From Duncaniella sp. (GTDB lineage: Bacteria > Bacteroidota > Bacteroidia > Bacteroidales > Muribaculaceae): a DNA stretch of 20,520 bases. The translations under genes were made by a program, and so were the position numbers. Under the pieces are notes generated by a model. The model ran no database searches. It had not been told where the DNA came from and saw only the letters and a list, made by a program, of their open reading frames with translations. The stretch is from positions 1 to 20,520 of the forward strand of contig JAIDJD010000034.1 of the NCBI GenBank assembly GCA_029052375.1, in the 5' to 3' direction. Below, in pieces: positions 5,982 through 13,767 of this stretch (positions are counted from its first letter, which is position 1; each line of letters begins with the position of its first letter).

Positions 5982-6737
5982 TCAGAGTTTTGTCTGCAGG
6001 ATTGTTGTGAGCAGCAGGGTTATGTTGGCCGCAAGGTCGGGCATGGACGGGAAGACGATGTCGGCCCCGGCGTCCCACATCTCCCCGGCCGGCACAGGAC
6101 CCGTGGTGACGGCGATGGTGAAGGCGCCCGAACGGCGGCCGGCCTCCACGCCGAGGGGCGCGTTCTCGAGCACGATGCTCTCCGACGGGGTCACCCCCGC
6201 CAGCTCCATGGCCTTGAGATAAGGCTCGGGGTCAGGCTTGCCGCGCGAGACAGACCGCGAGGTGATGCGCATCTCCGGGCTGAAGATGCCGGGATAGTCA
6301 GCGTCGAGGCGGTCGATGAGCGAGTTCTGGCCCGAACCCGTCACAAGCACCCTCCTGAGGCCGAACGTCCTGAAGGCATCCATGACAGCGGGCGCGCCGG
6401 CCATCACATCCACCGGCGGCAACTCCTGGAAATACAAAGTCTTCAAGCGATAAAGTTCTTCCTTCTCCCTGTCGGTGGCGTGGCGGCCGAGCCCGCGGAC
6501 AAAGAGGGCGTCGATGGTGGCGGCGCCGGTGCGCCCCTCGTAGAGATAAAACTCTTCGCGTGTGCACGGTATGCCCGTCCCGGATATGAGGCGGTGCCAG
6601 GCGGCGGTGTGGTTGACCATCGAGTCGTAGAGCGTGCCGTCCATATCGACGAGGGCCGCCTTGGGACGCATGGCCGAGAGGCCTGCGCGCTCAAGATAGC
6701 GGGCCACGGGTGTGGTGTATATGCCTGGGATTGTCAT
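5982..6737 (-). CDS. HAD-family phosphatase, beta-phosphoglucomutase-like subfamily
   Basis: A 251-residue haloacid dehalogenase hydrolase. Motif I is VDMDGTLYDS with the nucleophile D31 and D33, motif II is LVTGSGQ, and the conserved lysine is in RGKPDPEPYLKA. The last motif reads VLENAPLGVEAG. The helical cap follows motif I, as in the beta-phosphoglucomutase and sugar-phosphatase group. The final acidic motif has Glu-Asn where beta-phosphoglucomutases usually have Glu-Asp. The start at 6737 (MTIPGIY) is preferred because its ATG overlaps the AsmA-like stop as ATGA. The frame is open much further upstream, but that region encodes the AsmA-like protein in another frame. The substrate is unknown; a phosphorylated sugar is the best guess. 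Confidence 0.85.
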   Translation of the reverse strand: MTIPGIYTTPVARYLERAGLSAMRPKAALVDMDGTLYDSMVNHTAAWHRLISGTGIPCTREEFYLYEGRTGAATIDALFVRGLGRHATDREKEELYRLKTLYFQELPPVDVMAGAPAVMDAFRTFGLRRVLVTGSGQNSLIDRLDADYPGIFSPEMRITSRSVSRGKPDPEPYLKAMELAGVTPSESIVLENAPLGVEAGRRSGAFTIAVTTGPVPAGEMWDAGADIVFPSMPDLAANITLLLTTILQTKL

Positions 6738-9700
6738 TTCTTGCGTTTTGATTTCTTGGATTCGGGAGCCGGGGCCGGATTGGCCTTGAGCGGTTCGGGC
6801 ATCTCTATGATGCCCTCCCTGATCAGCACCAGAGAGTCTGCATGAGATATGGTGTCGGCGGGGAGGTCTGCGGCCTGGTCGGCCACGAGCGTCTCTGAGA
6901 CACGCCCGAAGTCGAGCGCCTTCATCTCCTCGCGCTTCACGCCGCGGCGGAAGATGTTGGATATCTGCCGCACGAGGTTGACGCGCGTGGTGTCGGCTAT
7001 CTGGACGGTGCCGGCCACCGAATGTTCGTCGAGGCGCGCCTTGCCCACGCGTATCTTCATGTCGTCGGGCGTGCCCTTGATGTTGATGCCGAACCTGAAC
7101 GGCAGCGGCGACTTGAGCACCGCCACATGATAGTCGAGGTTCAGGGCCATGTCGTTGTGGCCGCTGACGCCGAGACGGTAGCGGTCCATGCTGAAGATGA
7201 AGGGGAAGAGCCTCAGCTGGGAGTTGTCTATCACGGCCTCTACCGTCATAGAGTCTATCACGTTGCGCTCCTTCTGCTTGAACATCAACCACTTGCCTAT
7301 GGTGCGGAATGTCTCGTCGTCTATCACCTTCAGCGAGTTGCCCGAGATGCGGACTGCGGCCTTGAGCGACGGTATGTCTATGTTCATGTCGCGGTCCACG
7401 TCTGCGGCGGCGGCCAGTCCGGCGCTCACGATGCCGCCGAGGCTGTTGAGCAGGGGCATCATCGAGTCTACCGCCGGGACAAGGTCGAGGAATTCGCGGA
7501 TATTGAACTCCTTGATTTGCAGCCCGAAGGCAAAGTTGGCCTTAGAGGCGTCAGGCTCGGCCGTATAGAGCGCGTTGAGCAACAGCGAGCCCACGTCTGT
7601 CGAGGCCCCCATGCGGTCGAGGTTGAGCGCGCCGCCGAGACAGTTGAGCCGTCCGTAGAAGCTGTGGAATATCAGGTCTGAATATATTATGTTGGCGGCG
7701 CGGACATCCAGCGAGGCGTCTACATTGGCCGGGACCACAAAGAGATAGGCAGAGTCTGTGGCCGTCTCGCGCTCTATCCTCGAGAGAGTCTCCTCGGAGA
7801 AGGTGTCGGCGTCGCCCTCGGTCAGCTCTGCGATTCCGCCGGGGTGTGACTGGGCAAAGGCAGAGCCTGCAAAGGCCGCCGAGGCTATCTGGTTGACATT
7901 GATGGTGTCGCTGGCGAGCGTCAGGCGCACCTTGACGGGCACCCTGCCGCGGCGCGATGTGAGAGCGCGGTCGAGGTCAGAGACCGTCCCGTCTATCGTG
8001 AAGTCGCTCTCCCCCACCCTCACGCGGGTGTCGCGGATGACCACCGAATCTGTCGAGAACGCGAGGTCGAGCCCCGTGATGCGCGAGCGCAGCGGGAACA
8101 GGGGAGTGAAGGCGCTGACACGGGCGGCGGAGAGAGTGCCCGAGGCATCCCATCGGCGCAGCAGGCGGCGCAGGGAGCTGTCGACGGCGATGTCGGCCGA
8201 GCCTGCCGTACGGACAGAGGCCGAGTCCTGGCCGTGATGCCTGCGTGCACGCCCTGCGGCATAGAGGCGTTCGAGCGAGTCGCGAGAGACTCCCGGATTG
8301 GCCCTTGACAGCGAGTCGAGCGCTCGTAGACGCCTGATGTTGGAGGCCGACATCTTGGGATGCACATCGAGAGCCATGCGGGCATCGGAGAGCATGGCCC
8401 GCGTGGTGTGGCTGGCAAAGAAGGCTCGCTCGGCCTCGACCGAGGCGCTCGCCTGCGGCAGACGTCCGTATCCCTTGTATCGCGTGAGCGAGAGCGAGAC
8501 CCCGGCCTTGCGGGTTGAGACAAGGAGCGAATCCGAGGGCGAGCGCAATGAGAGACGGCCTGCCATGACGCGGACTCCGACAGGATTCACCGCAGTGGTG
8601 TCGAACGACGAGGCCACATTGCGGCACCCCACGCCCACGGCGAGGTCGTTGCCCTTTATCTCCATCCCCTGCAGGTCGGCATGGATAGTGTCTATCCTCA
8701 GCGAGGCCGTCAGCAGGGAGTCGACAGTGGCGCCCGTGCTGACAAAAGACTGCGACGAGCCGAAGCGGAGATCCATGCGGCGCGAATAGAGGTCTATGGG
8801 GATGGCGGGCATCGAGACATCGAGGCCGTCGAGCGTGGCCGTGCCGACCAGCTTTATGCGGTGGAAGCCGTCCTTGTCGAGCCACGAGCGTCTCAGGCCA
8901 AAGCTCGCGTCGGCCTTAAGCATACCCCTCACCATGCCTGGTATCAAGGCCAGCGCCCTCGGCGAGAGGTGGCCGAAGCTGATGCCCCCCTTGAAGACGC
9001 CCTCGATGTGAGGGTCAGAGAGCGGATTGGTCACCTTGCCCGAGAGGACAAAGCCGAGCCCGACGCCATGCAGGCGCAGGTTGGCGACGGTGAGCACAGA
9101 GCGGTCGAGGTCCCGGCCGTCCACCTTGGCCTCGGCGTCGAGCTGAATCTTCTGCAGGCGCATGGTGTCGTAGACAGCCGAGCCGTCCGGGATAGACACA
9201 TGGGCCGTGAAGGAGGGCAGCGCCTCACTGCCGGCTGTGTAAGGCTCGTCGAGCCGGGCCTCGAGCGAGATGTCGAATTTCGGGTCGAGCCTCGAGAGCT
9301 CGCCGCGCATCCCGGCGGGTATCAGCGAGATAATGTCTGAGACCGATGTCCTCGGGAGCTTGAACTCAAGACGGCTGACACACAGGCTGTCCTCAAACTC
9401 CAGGTCTGCCGAGAGCGAGGCCCTGACACCACCTGCGCTCAGCTCCAGCCTCTCGGCCGATAGCGACTTGGGTGCCGACGGAGACCATCTGAGCTCTCCG
9501 CCCAGACCGAGGCCGAGATTGCTTACAGTGATATGCGACAGCTTGAGCGATGTACGCCCCTGGATATCGAGCTTGTAGAGAGGTGCTTCGGAGCCTGAGA
9601 AGGTCATCCCCATGCTGGCCTCGGCGTCTATGGTGTCCGGGAGCGAGAGATAGCGGACGGTCATCCCGTCCGTGATGCGGAATGTCGAGAGCGAGATGCC

Positions 9701-10261
9701 CGTGACTGGCAGGGGAGTCGAAGCGGTGTCGGCCTCCTCGCCTGACGGCGGGAAGATGTCTGCCGAGCTCACATCTGCGGTGGCCTGCACGATGTTGGCC
9801 ACGGGGTGTCTCAGAGTTATGTCGTACAGCTCCACCGCCCCCGTCAGCAGCTTAGGGATATTGACCCCGGCCTGGAGACGGTCAAAGCTGAGGAGCGAGT
9901 CGGCCCACACTGGCAGGCGCCCGCTGACACTGTCGGGGAGCGTGTCGAGAGCCTTGGACCGTACAGACAGATTCTGTATGTCGAGCTCGAAGCGCGGGAA
10001 GGTTGAGTAGAAGCTGATCTCCACCCTTCCGGCCCTGACATCGGCGTCGAGATAGCGCGAAGCCTCGCGGCAGACTATCGGGGTGAGCCGTTCGGGGGTC
10101 AGGTAGAGCAGGGCCGTGCCGATGGCCGCGCCCGCCAGCAGAAAGAGGCCGAGCAGAGCCAGGCAGAGCCATTTGAGTATTCTGAGCCAACGCGGGCGCC
10201 TCCCCGCGGGCGCGGGAGAGGTCTCGGGAGGCTGTTGTGACGCAGGTGAGGGATTTTCCAT
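6734..10261 (-). CDS. Large AsmA-like membrane-anchored protein
   Basis: A 1175-residue protein. It has a Pro-rich cytoplasmic N-terminus, one transmembrane helix at about 28-54 (the WLCLALLGLFLLAGAAIG stretch), then a long periplasmic domain of repeating beta-strands, and a Lys-rich tail ending KKSKRKK. Just after the anchor come LTPERLTPIV and STFPRFELDIQNLSV, the pattern of AsmA/TamB/YhdP repeating beta-groove proteins. Near the C-terminus NLDYHVAVLKSPLPFRFGINIKG matches the typical AsmA-like C-terminal segment. This superfamily is implicated in moving phospholipids between inner and outer membranes; that role here is inference. The stop overlaps the HAD start by 4 bp, and the start lies 23 bp after the upstream M15-like gene. 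Confidence 0.82.
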   Translation of the reverse strand: MENPSPASQQPPETSPAPAGRRPRWLRILKWLCLALLGLFLLAGAAIGTALLYLTPERLTPIVCREASRYLDADVRAGRVEISFYSTFPRFELDIQNLSVRSKALDTLPDSVSGRLPVWADSLLSFDRLQAGVNIPKLLTGAVELYDITLRHPVANIVQATADVSSADIFPPSGEEADTASTPLPVTGISLSTFRITDGMTVRYLSLPDTIDAEASMGMTFSGSEAPLYKLDIQGRTSLKLSHITVSNLGLGLGGELRWSPSAPKSLSAERLELSAGGVRASLSADLEFEDSLCVSRLEFKLPRTSVSDIISLIPAGMRGELSRLDPKFDISLEARLDEPYTAGSEALPSFTAHVSIPDGSAVYDTMRLQKIQLDAEAKVDGRDLDRSVLTVANLRLHGVGLGFVLSGKVTNPLSDPHIEGVFKGGISFGHLSPRALALIPGMVRGMLKADASFGLRRSWLDKDGFHRIKLVGTATLDGLDVSMPAIPIDLYSRRMDLRFGSSQSFVSTGATVDSLLTASLRIDTIHADLQGMEIKGNDLAVGVGCRNVASSFDTTAVNPVGVRVMAGRLSLRSPSDSLLVSTRKAGVSLSLTRYKGYGRLPQASASVEAERAFFASHTTRAMLSDARMALDVHPKMSASNIRRLRALDSLSRANPGVSRDSLERLYAAGRARRHHGQDSASVRTAGSADIAVDSSLRRLLRRWDASGTLSAARVSAFTPLFPLRSRITGLDLAFSTDSVVIRDTRVRVGESDFTIDGTVSDLDRALTSRRGRVPVKVRLTLASDTINVNQIASAAFAGSAFAQSHPGGIAELTEGDADTFSEETLSRIERETATDSAYLFVVPANVDASLDVRAANIIYSDLIFHSFYGRLNCLGGALNLDRMGASTDVGSLLLNALYTAEPDASKANFAFGLQIKEFNIREFLDLVPAVDSMMPLLNSLGGIVSAGLAAAADVDRDMNIDIPSLKAAVRISGNSLKVIDDETFRTIGKWLMFKQKERNVIDSMTVEAVIDNSQLRLFPFIFSMDRYRLGVSGHNDMALNLDYHVAVLKSPLPFRFGINIKGTPDDMKIRVGKARLDEHSVAGTVQIADTTRVNLVRQISNIFRRGVKREEMKALDFGRVSETLVADQAADLPADTISHADSLVLIREGIIEMPEPLKANPAPAPESKKSKRKK

Positions 10262-10284
10262 AAAGTTTCAACGCCTGTACGGGA

Positions 10285-11130
10285 TCAATCGTTCTTCTGT
10301 ATGCTGTCCGGGCGGGCCGTGATGTGGAAGCATGGCTGTCCGCGCTCATACTTCACCCACAGCTTGCCCTCCTCGCGCATGGCCTTGAGCACCTCGCCGA
10401 GGATGCCCTTGAGGTCGTCCACCGAGCGCGCCGGCTCGGGCGAGCCTGCTATGAAAGCGGCGTAAGAGATGTCGAACGTGGTGCCGAGCTGATGCACCGA
10501 CGAGTCTATGGCATTGCGGTTGCGGCGGCGCAGGCGGCGCACGGTCTGAGGGGTGCGCAGGAGGCTCGTCACCTTGATGCGGTAGTCGCCGCCGCCGCGC
10601 GCCTGGATAGTGTCGCGGAATCTCTTGCCTATCTCTCTGAGGCGCCCCGCCGCCTCGGGCACGAGGTAGGGGCGCGAGAATATCAGGGTGTCCACATAAT
10701 AGTCGGCACAGGAGGCGACCTTGACTATAGGCCTGCGCAAGTGCCAGTGCGAGCGGGTGTCCGTCAGGGGCTCTATGCCATATCGCTCGGCCTCGGCCAT
10801 GTGGATATGGTTGGAGTCGTTGAAGTAGGCGCGCTCCGAGCCGAAATAGTTGACCCTGATGCGCTGAGTGGGCTCAGGCATCTCGTCGAGGCGGCGCTTG
10901 TGGTATGTGACGGTGTCTGTCTGCTCGAGGTCGCGCACCGTGGTGCCCTTGAGTATCTGCACCACAGGGGCCTCATCGGGCCGTATCTCCGAGCCGTCCT
11001 GCTCGGTGCGGCGGACAGGGACACACATCACCACGCCGAGACATATCAGGAGCACCACCGGGCCGTAATAGCGGATTATCTTGCGGGGCGAAATCTTGCG
11101 CCTCCTGCGACCCGGAGTCTGAGCCGGCAT
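10285..11130 (-). CDS. Membrane-anchored M15-peptidase-like protein (DUF5715-like)
   Basis: A 281-residue protein with an Arg/Lys-rich N-terminus, one transmembrane helix at about 19-37, and an extracytoplasmic domain. The S-x-H-x-x-G-x-x-x-D pattern at 211-220 (H213, G216, D220) and a late FHI (H269) match the three zinc ligands of M15 D-Ala-D-Ala peptidases. SLLRTPQTV upstream resembles the SxxRxxxxN/V region of that fold. A peptidoglycan-trimming role is therefore plausible but untested. The start at 11130 is chosen because its ATG overlaps the queC stop (TGATG) and gives a proper membrane anchor; the upstream open frame overlaps queC. It lies between queC and the AsmA-like gene, both in the same direction. 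Confidence 0.72.
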   Translation of the reverse strand: MPAQTPGRRRRKISPRKIIRYYGPVVLLICLGVVMCVPVRRTEQDGSEIRPDEAPVVQILKGTTVRDLEQTDTVTYHKRRLDEMPEPTQRIRVNYFGSERAYFNDSNHIHMAEAERYGIEPLTDTRSHWHLRRPIVKVASCADYYVDTLIFSRPYLVPEAAGRLREIGKRFRDTIQARGGGDYRIKVTSLLRTPQTVRRLRRRNRNAIDSSVHQLGTTFDISYAAFIAGSPEPARSVDDLKGILGEVLKAMREEGKLWVKYERGQPCFHITARPDSIQKND

Positions 11131-11801
11131 CACTCTGCGGGATATTGGCCGGGGGTCTCCCCGGGCAGTACTATGCCGGCCTCGGCCAGGGCCTCCATGC
11201 GCTCGACACACGTGCCGCACTTGCCGCAGTGGACCGGGCCGCCCTTGTAGCACGAGTAGGTCAGCGAATAGTCTACACCCAGCTCCCTGCCGCGGCAGGC
11301 TATCTGTCCCTTGGTCATCATGGTGTAGGGGGCCAGCAGACCAATGTTGTCGAAGGTGCCCGCCGAGACAGCCTTGCCCATGGCCTCGACAAACTCGGGG
11401 CGGCAGTCGGGATAGATGGCATGGTCTCCGGCATGGTTGGCTATCATCACAGCCTTGAGCCCGCGGCTCTCGGCCAGGCCGGCGGCCACGGCGAGCATGA
11501 TGCCGTTGCGGAACGGCACCACCGTCGAGCGCATATTCTCGTCGTCATAGCTCCCCTCGGGGATGGCGTCGGCACCCGAGAGCAGCGAGCTCTCGAAGTT
11601 GGCGGCCATGAAGCCGAGGTCTATCTCGAGCCACTCCACGCCGAGGCGCTCGCAGTTGAGGCGCGCACACCGCGCCTCGCGCCTGTTGTGGTTTGAGCCG
11701 TACTGGAAGGTCACAGCAAGGGCTATGCGGTCTTTGTAATCGTAGAGCATCGTGACGGAGTCCATCCCGCCCGAAAGGACAAGCAGAGTGTCTTTGGCCA
11801 T
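11130..11801 (-). CDS. queC: 7-cyano-7-deazaguanine synthase
   Basis: ATP-dependent conversion of 7-carboxy-7-deazaguanine and ammonia to preQ0 on the route to queuosine. The 223-residue protein has the PP-loop SGGMDS at 10-15 and a four-cysteine zinc site, C184, C192, C195 and C198, in CYKGGPVHCGKCGTC. It also carries NHAGDHAIYPDCRPEF and FRNGIML, both typical of QueC. The start at 11801 puts the PP-loop at the N-terminus as usual; the longer open frame upstream overlaps queF. It lies 16 bp after queF, which reduces its product, so the two act consecutively. queD and queE are not in the window. Confidence 0.96.
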   Translation of the reverse strand: MAKDTLLVLSGGMDSVTMLYDYKDRIALAVTFQYGSNHNRREARCARLNCERLGVEWLEIDLGFMAANFESSLLSGADAIPEGSYDDENMRSTVVPFRNGIMLAVAAGLAESRGLKAVMIANHAGDHAIYPDCRPEFVEAMGKAVSAGTFDNIGLLAPYTMMTKGQIACRGRELGVDYSLTYSCYKGGPVHCGKCGTCVERMEALAEAGIVLPGETPGQYPAE

Positions 11802-11817
11802 TGTCTGTGTATCTGTG

Positions 11818-12288
11818 TCAGAATGTGTCTGGAAACGAAGCGAGCATCCGGCGCTCGGCCATCTCGCGGTGGTCGTCGTCGGCGCGGTTGGCATAGGGGT
11901 GTATGGCAATGCCCCCGCGGGGAGTGAAGATGCCCTTCACCTCTATATATTTGGGATCCATCAGCTCCCAGAGGTCGTTTAGGATGATGTTGATGCAGTC
12001 TTCGTGAAAGTCGCCGTGGTTGCGGAACGAGAAGAGATAGAGCTTGAGGCTCTTGCTCTCCACCATACGCTTGCGCGGAATGTAGCTGATGAGTATCCGG
12101 GCAAAGTCGGGCTGGCCGGTCTTGGGGCAGAGCGATGTGAACTCCGGGCAGAGGAACGTGACGAGATACTCGCGGCCGGGATGCTTGTTGACAAAAGTCT
12201 CGAGCACCTCGGGCGCATAGCGGTCGGGATATCTTGTGGCGGTGTCGCCCAGGAGGGTCACACCTTCGAGTTCTGAGGTAGAACGCAT
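11818..12288 (-). CDS. queF: NADPH-dependent 7-cyano-7-deazaguanine reductase (preQ1 synthase), short form
   Basis: Reduces the nitrile of preQ0 to the aminomethyl group of preQ1, which is then inserted into tRNA by Tgt. The 156 residues match the short, unimodular (YkvM-like) QueF. The catalytic cysteine is C54 in SLCPKTGQPDF, with D61 as general acid. The QueF motif ESKSLKLYLFSFRNHG (77-92) binds NADPH, and HEDC (95-98) contributes substrate binding. It is the first gene of the minus-strand operon, followed by queC. A promoter lies about 60 bp upstream. I see no clear preQ1 riboswitch in the leader. Confidence 0.96.
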   Translation of the reverse strand: MRSTSELEGVTLLGDTATRYPDRYAPEVLETFVNKHPGREYLVTFLCPEFTSLCPKTGQPDFARILISYIPRKRMVESKSLKLYLFSFRNHGDFHEDCINIILNDLWELMDPKYIEVKGIFTPRGGIAIHPYANRADDDHREMAERRMLASFPDTF

Positions 12289-12346
12289 ATCTTAAATTCA
12301 AGAATTGAAAAAATGATAATCAATGATTGTGGTCCAATCCAATCCG

Positions 12347-12354
12347 CAAAGTTA
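12347..12354 (-). promoter_or_regulatory. -7 element of the queF operon
   Basis: The minus strand reads TAACTTTG 59 bp before the queF ATG, a full -7 match. Upstream there is only a T-rich GTTTTC at the -33 distance. It probably drives queF to aroB. Confidence 0.7.
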
Positions 12355-12423
12355 CCCAATTTGTCCGAGAAAACCACACCCGCCACCAAAAATAGTTGAT
12401 TCCCGGCTGAAAGAGCCCTTAAA

Positions 12424-12445
12424 GAGCCTTTATTGAGCCTTTATT
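12424..12445. repeat. Perfect 11-bp tandem duplication across the fic stop codon
   Basis: GAGCCTTTATT occurs twice head to tail (12424-12434 and 12435-12445). A related AAAGAGCC precedes it. The TAA stop of the Fic gene (12443-12441) lies inside the second copy. Confidence 0.8.
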
Positions 12446-13508
12446 GCGTAAGGAAGACCCTCCAGGCGCCGTCTTTGTCGCCTCGCTCGACATAATTTTT
12501 AGCGATTAGCTGGTTAAGCAGTTTCTGAACAGCTGCAATACTGAGCCCTGTGACCTCTTTCATGTCGGCAAGTGTAAGCACAGGTTGTGTCCGCATGGCA
12601 TCAAGAATCTTGGAATAATTAGGTGTGCGGAATGATATCCGTTCTCCATCATACCACCATACGTTCTCGTTTCTTTCGCTCAGAAACAGGACGTCATTGT
12701 ACACTTCTTCTGCCACAAGACTGTTGAAATATTTCAGAAAAGGCCGTATATCCTTGATATCTGCGTGCGCCCCGTCGCTCGGCACAGGGCCTACATCCAA
12801 ATCTGTCTGATGAAGGGCCTCAAGGTATTCGTTCTTCTTACGGCTCCTGACTACAATCATAGGATAATTGTGCCTTGCAAGTATGTAATTCACCATAAGT
12901 CTCGCAATACGGCCATTCCCGTCTTCAAATGGGTGAATACGGATATAACGATAGTGGAACAATGCCGCCAACTCAATGGGAGAAAGTTTGCCCTCTTGTT
13001 CGGCCGCATTGTACCAGTCTACCAAATCTGCCATAAGCCCCGGGGTCTCCTCTGGAGTGGCATACTCAAAACGGTCTCCATATCTTGTAATTACACTGTT
13101 GGGCCTTGTCTTGTATTGCCCAGCGTGTATTACATAGCTTGTCTGTACTCCACCCGGAAGATTGCGATATACCGTGTAGTCATCACGCAAAAGCGTCTTG
13201 TGCAGTGTCCGGATAAAGTTCTGTGTCAACGGCACTTCTTTTACAGCGGCCTCTTCTGTCATCATCCGCAGGCCAACATTGCTTGCAGTCATTTCCTGAA
13301 TATCACGCACGTCAGCCTCTCCGACCACCTTGCCGAAAAGCAACAGAATTTCTGTCTGACCATAAGTCAGTGTATTGCCTTCTATATGATTGCTGTTATA
13401 GTTGAAGTCTACCGTAAAGCGACGGCTCAGCCTCTCTCTGTCCCTGTCGGACAAAGGCTGGAGGCTGTGCCATGCTTCCAATGCTTTCTTTATATTGAGA
13501 TACTTCAT
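12441..13508 (-). CDS. Class II Fic-domain protein (probable AMPylator) with C-terminal winged helix
   Basis: Fic proteins transfer AMP or another nucleotide moiety to hydroxyl side chains of target proteins. This 355-residue protein has the complete active-site motif HPFEDGNGR at 192-200 (catalytic H192). N-terminal to it is an inhibitory-helix motif S39-x-x-x-E43-G44 in SNHIEGN, which makes it class II and self-inhibited through E43. The region VQTSYVIHAGQYKTRP (121-136) corresponds to the flap that positions targets. The C-terminal 80 residues look like a winged helix (LTLADMKEVTGLSIAAVQKLLNQL), so DNA binding or autoregulation is possible. The gene is visibly AT-richer than its neighbours and stands alone, which suggests acquisition by transfer. 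No antitoxin-like partner is present, as expected when inhibition is built in. Confidence 0.93.
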   Translation of the reverse strand: MKYLNIKKALEAWHSLQPLSDRDRERLSRRFTVDFNYNSNHIEGNTLTYGQTEILLLFGKVVGEADVRDIQEMTASNVGLRMMTEEAAVKEVPLTQNFIRTLHKTLLRDDYTVYRNLPGGVQTSYVIHAGQYKTRPNSVITRYGDRFEYATPEETPGLMADLVDWYNAAEQEGKLSPIELAALFHYRYIRIHPFEDGNGRIARLMVNYILARHNYPMIVVRSRKKNEYLEALHQTDLDVGPVPSDGAHADIKDIRPFLKYFNSLVAEEVYNDVLFLSERNENVWWYDGERISFRTPNYSKILDAMRTQPVLTLADMKEVTGLSIAAVQKLLNQLIAKNYVERGDKDGAWRVFLTQ

Positions 13509-13531
13509 ATCAACCTTGGTTATTCAGTTGT

Positions 13532-13540
13532 GCAAAGGTA
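13532..13540 (-). promoter_or_regulatory. -7 element of the fic gene
   Basis: The minus strand reads TACCTTTGC, matching TAnnTTTG, 23 bp before the ATG at 13508. The -33 position falls in a T-rich stretch overlapping the palindrome at 13554-13581. Confidence 0.7.
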
Positions 13541-13553
13541 GCAAAATGTTTTG

Positions 13554-13581
13554 AAAAAGGTTGCAGCGTTACAACCTTTTT
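13554..13581. promoter_or_regulatory. Perfect 10-bp palindrome at the -33 region of fic, candidate operator
   Basis: AAAAAGGTTG (13554-13563) and CAACCTTTTT (13572-13581) are exact reverse complements around an 8-nt centre. The palindrome begins 13 bp upstream of the fic -7 element, so a bound protein would cover the -33 region. It lies between divergent genes, where a terminator is not expected. The winged helix of the Fic protein is a possible ligand, by inference only. Confidence 0.55.
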
Positions 13582-13676
13582 GGCAACATTTCACCCAAAG
13601 AGCTGTCCGCAGGCGCTTGGTTGGCGCGGACGGGAGGGCAAAAATGTCCAAACTTTGGAGGCTGGGGGGCGGAGGT

Positions 13677-13708
13677 GTTGACGGATAAGCAGAAAATTAG
13701 TAACTTTG
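13677..13708 (+). promoter_or_regulatory. Promoter of purB
   Basis: GTTG (13677-13680), a 20-nt spacer and TAACTTTG (13701-13708) fit the Bacteroidetes promoter. The ATG at 13768 follows 59 bp later. An in-frame ATG at 13720 lies only 11 bp past the -7 element, about at the transcription start, and is unlikely to be used. Confidence 0.75.
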
Positions 13709-13767
13709 CATATTAATATATGCCTCGCCTGCCTGCAGGAGAGCCAGAAAAATGCAATAGCCAAGAC

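Noticed and set aside
6738..7292. N-terminal extension of the HAD phosphatase
   Set aside because: The open frame continues upstream, but it runs antiphase inside the AsmA-like gene. The HAD fold begins just after the ATG at 6737, which overlaps the AsmA stop.
12289..12346. preQ1 riboswitch upstream of queF
   Set aside because: The leader is about 60 nt and lacks a recognisable preQ1-I aptamer hairpin with an A-rich tail; only AT-rich sequence is seen.
13554..13581. Intrinsic terminator
   Set aside because: It has a T run on either strand, but it lies between divergent promoters of fic and purB, where no transcript should end; an operator is more likely.
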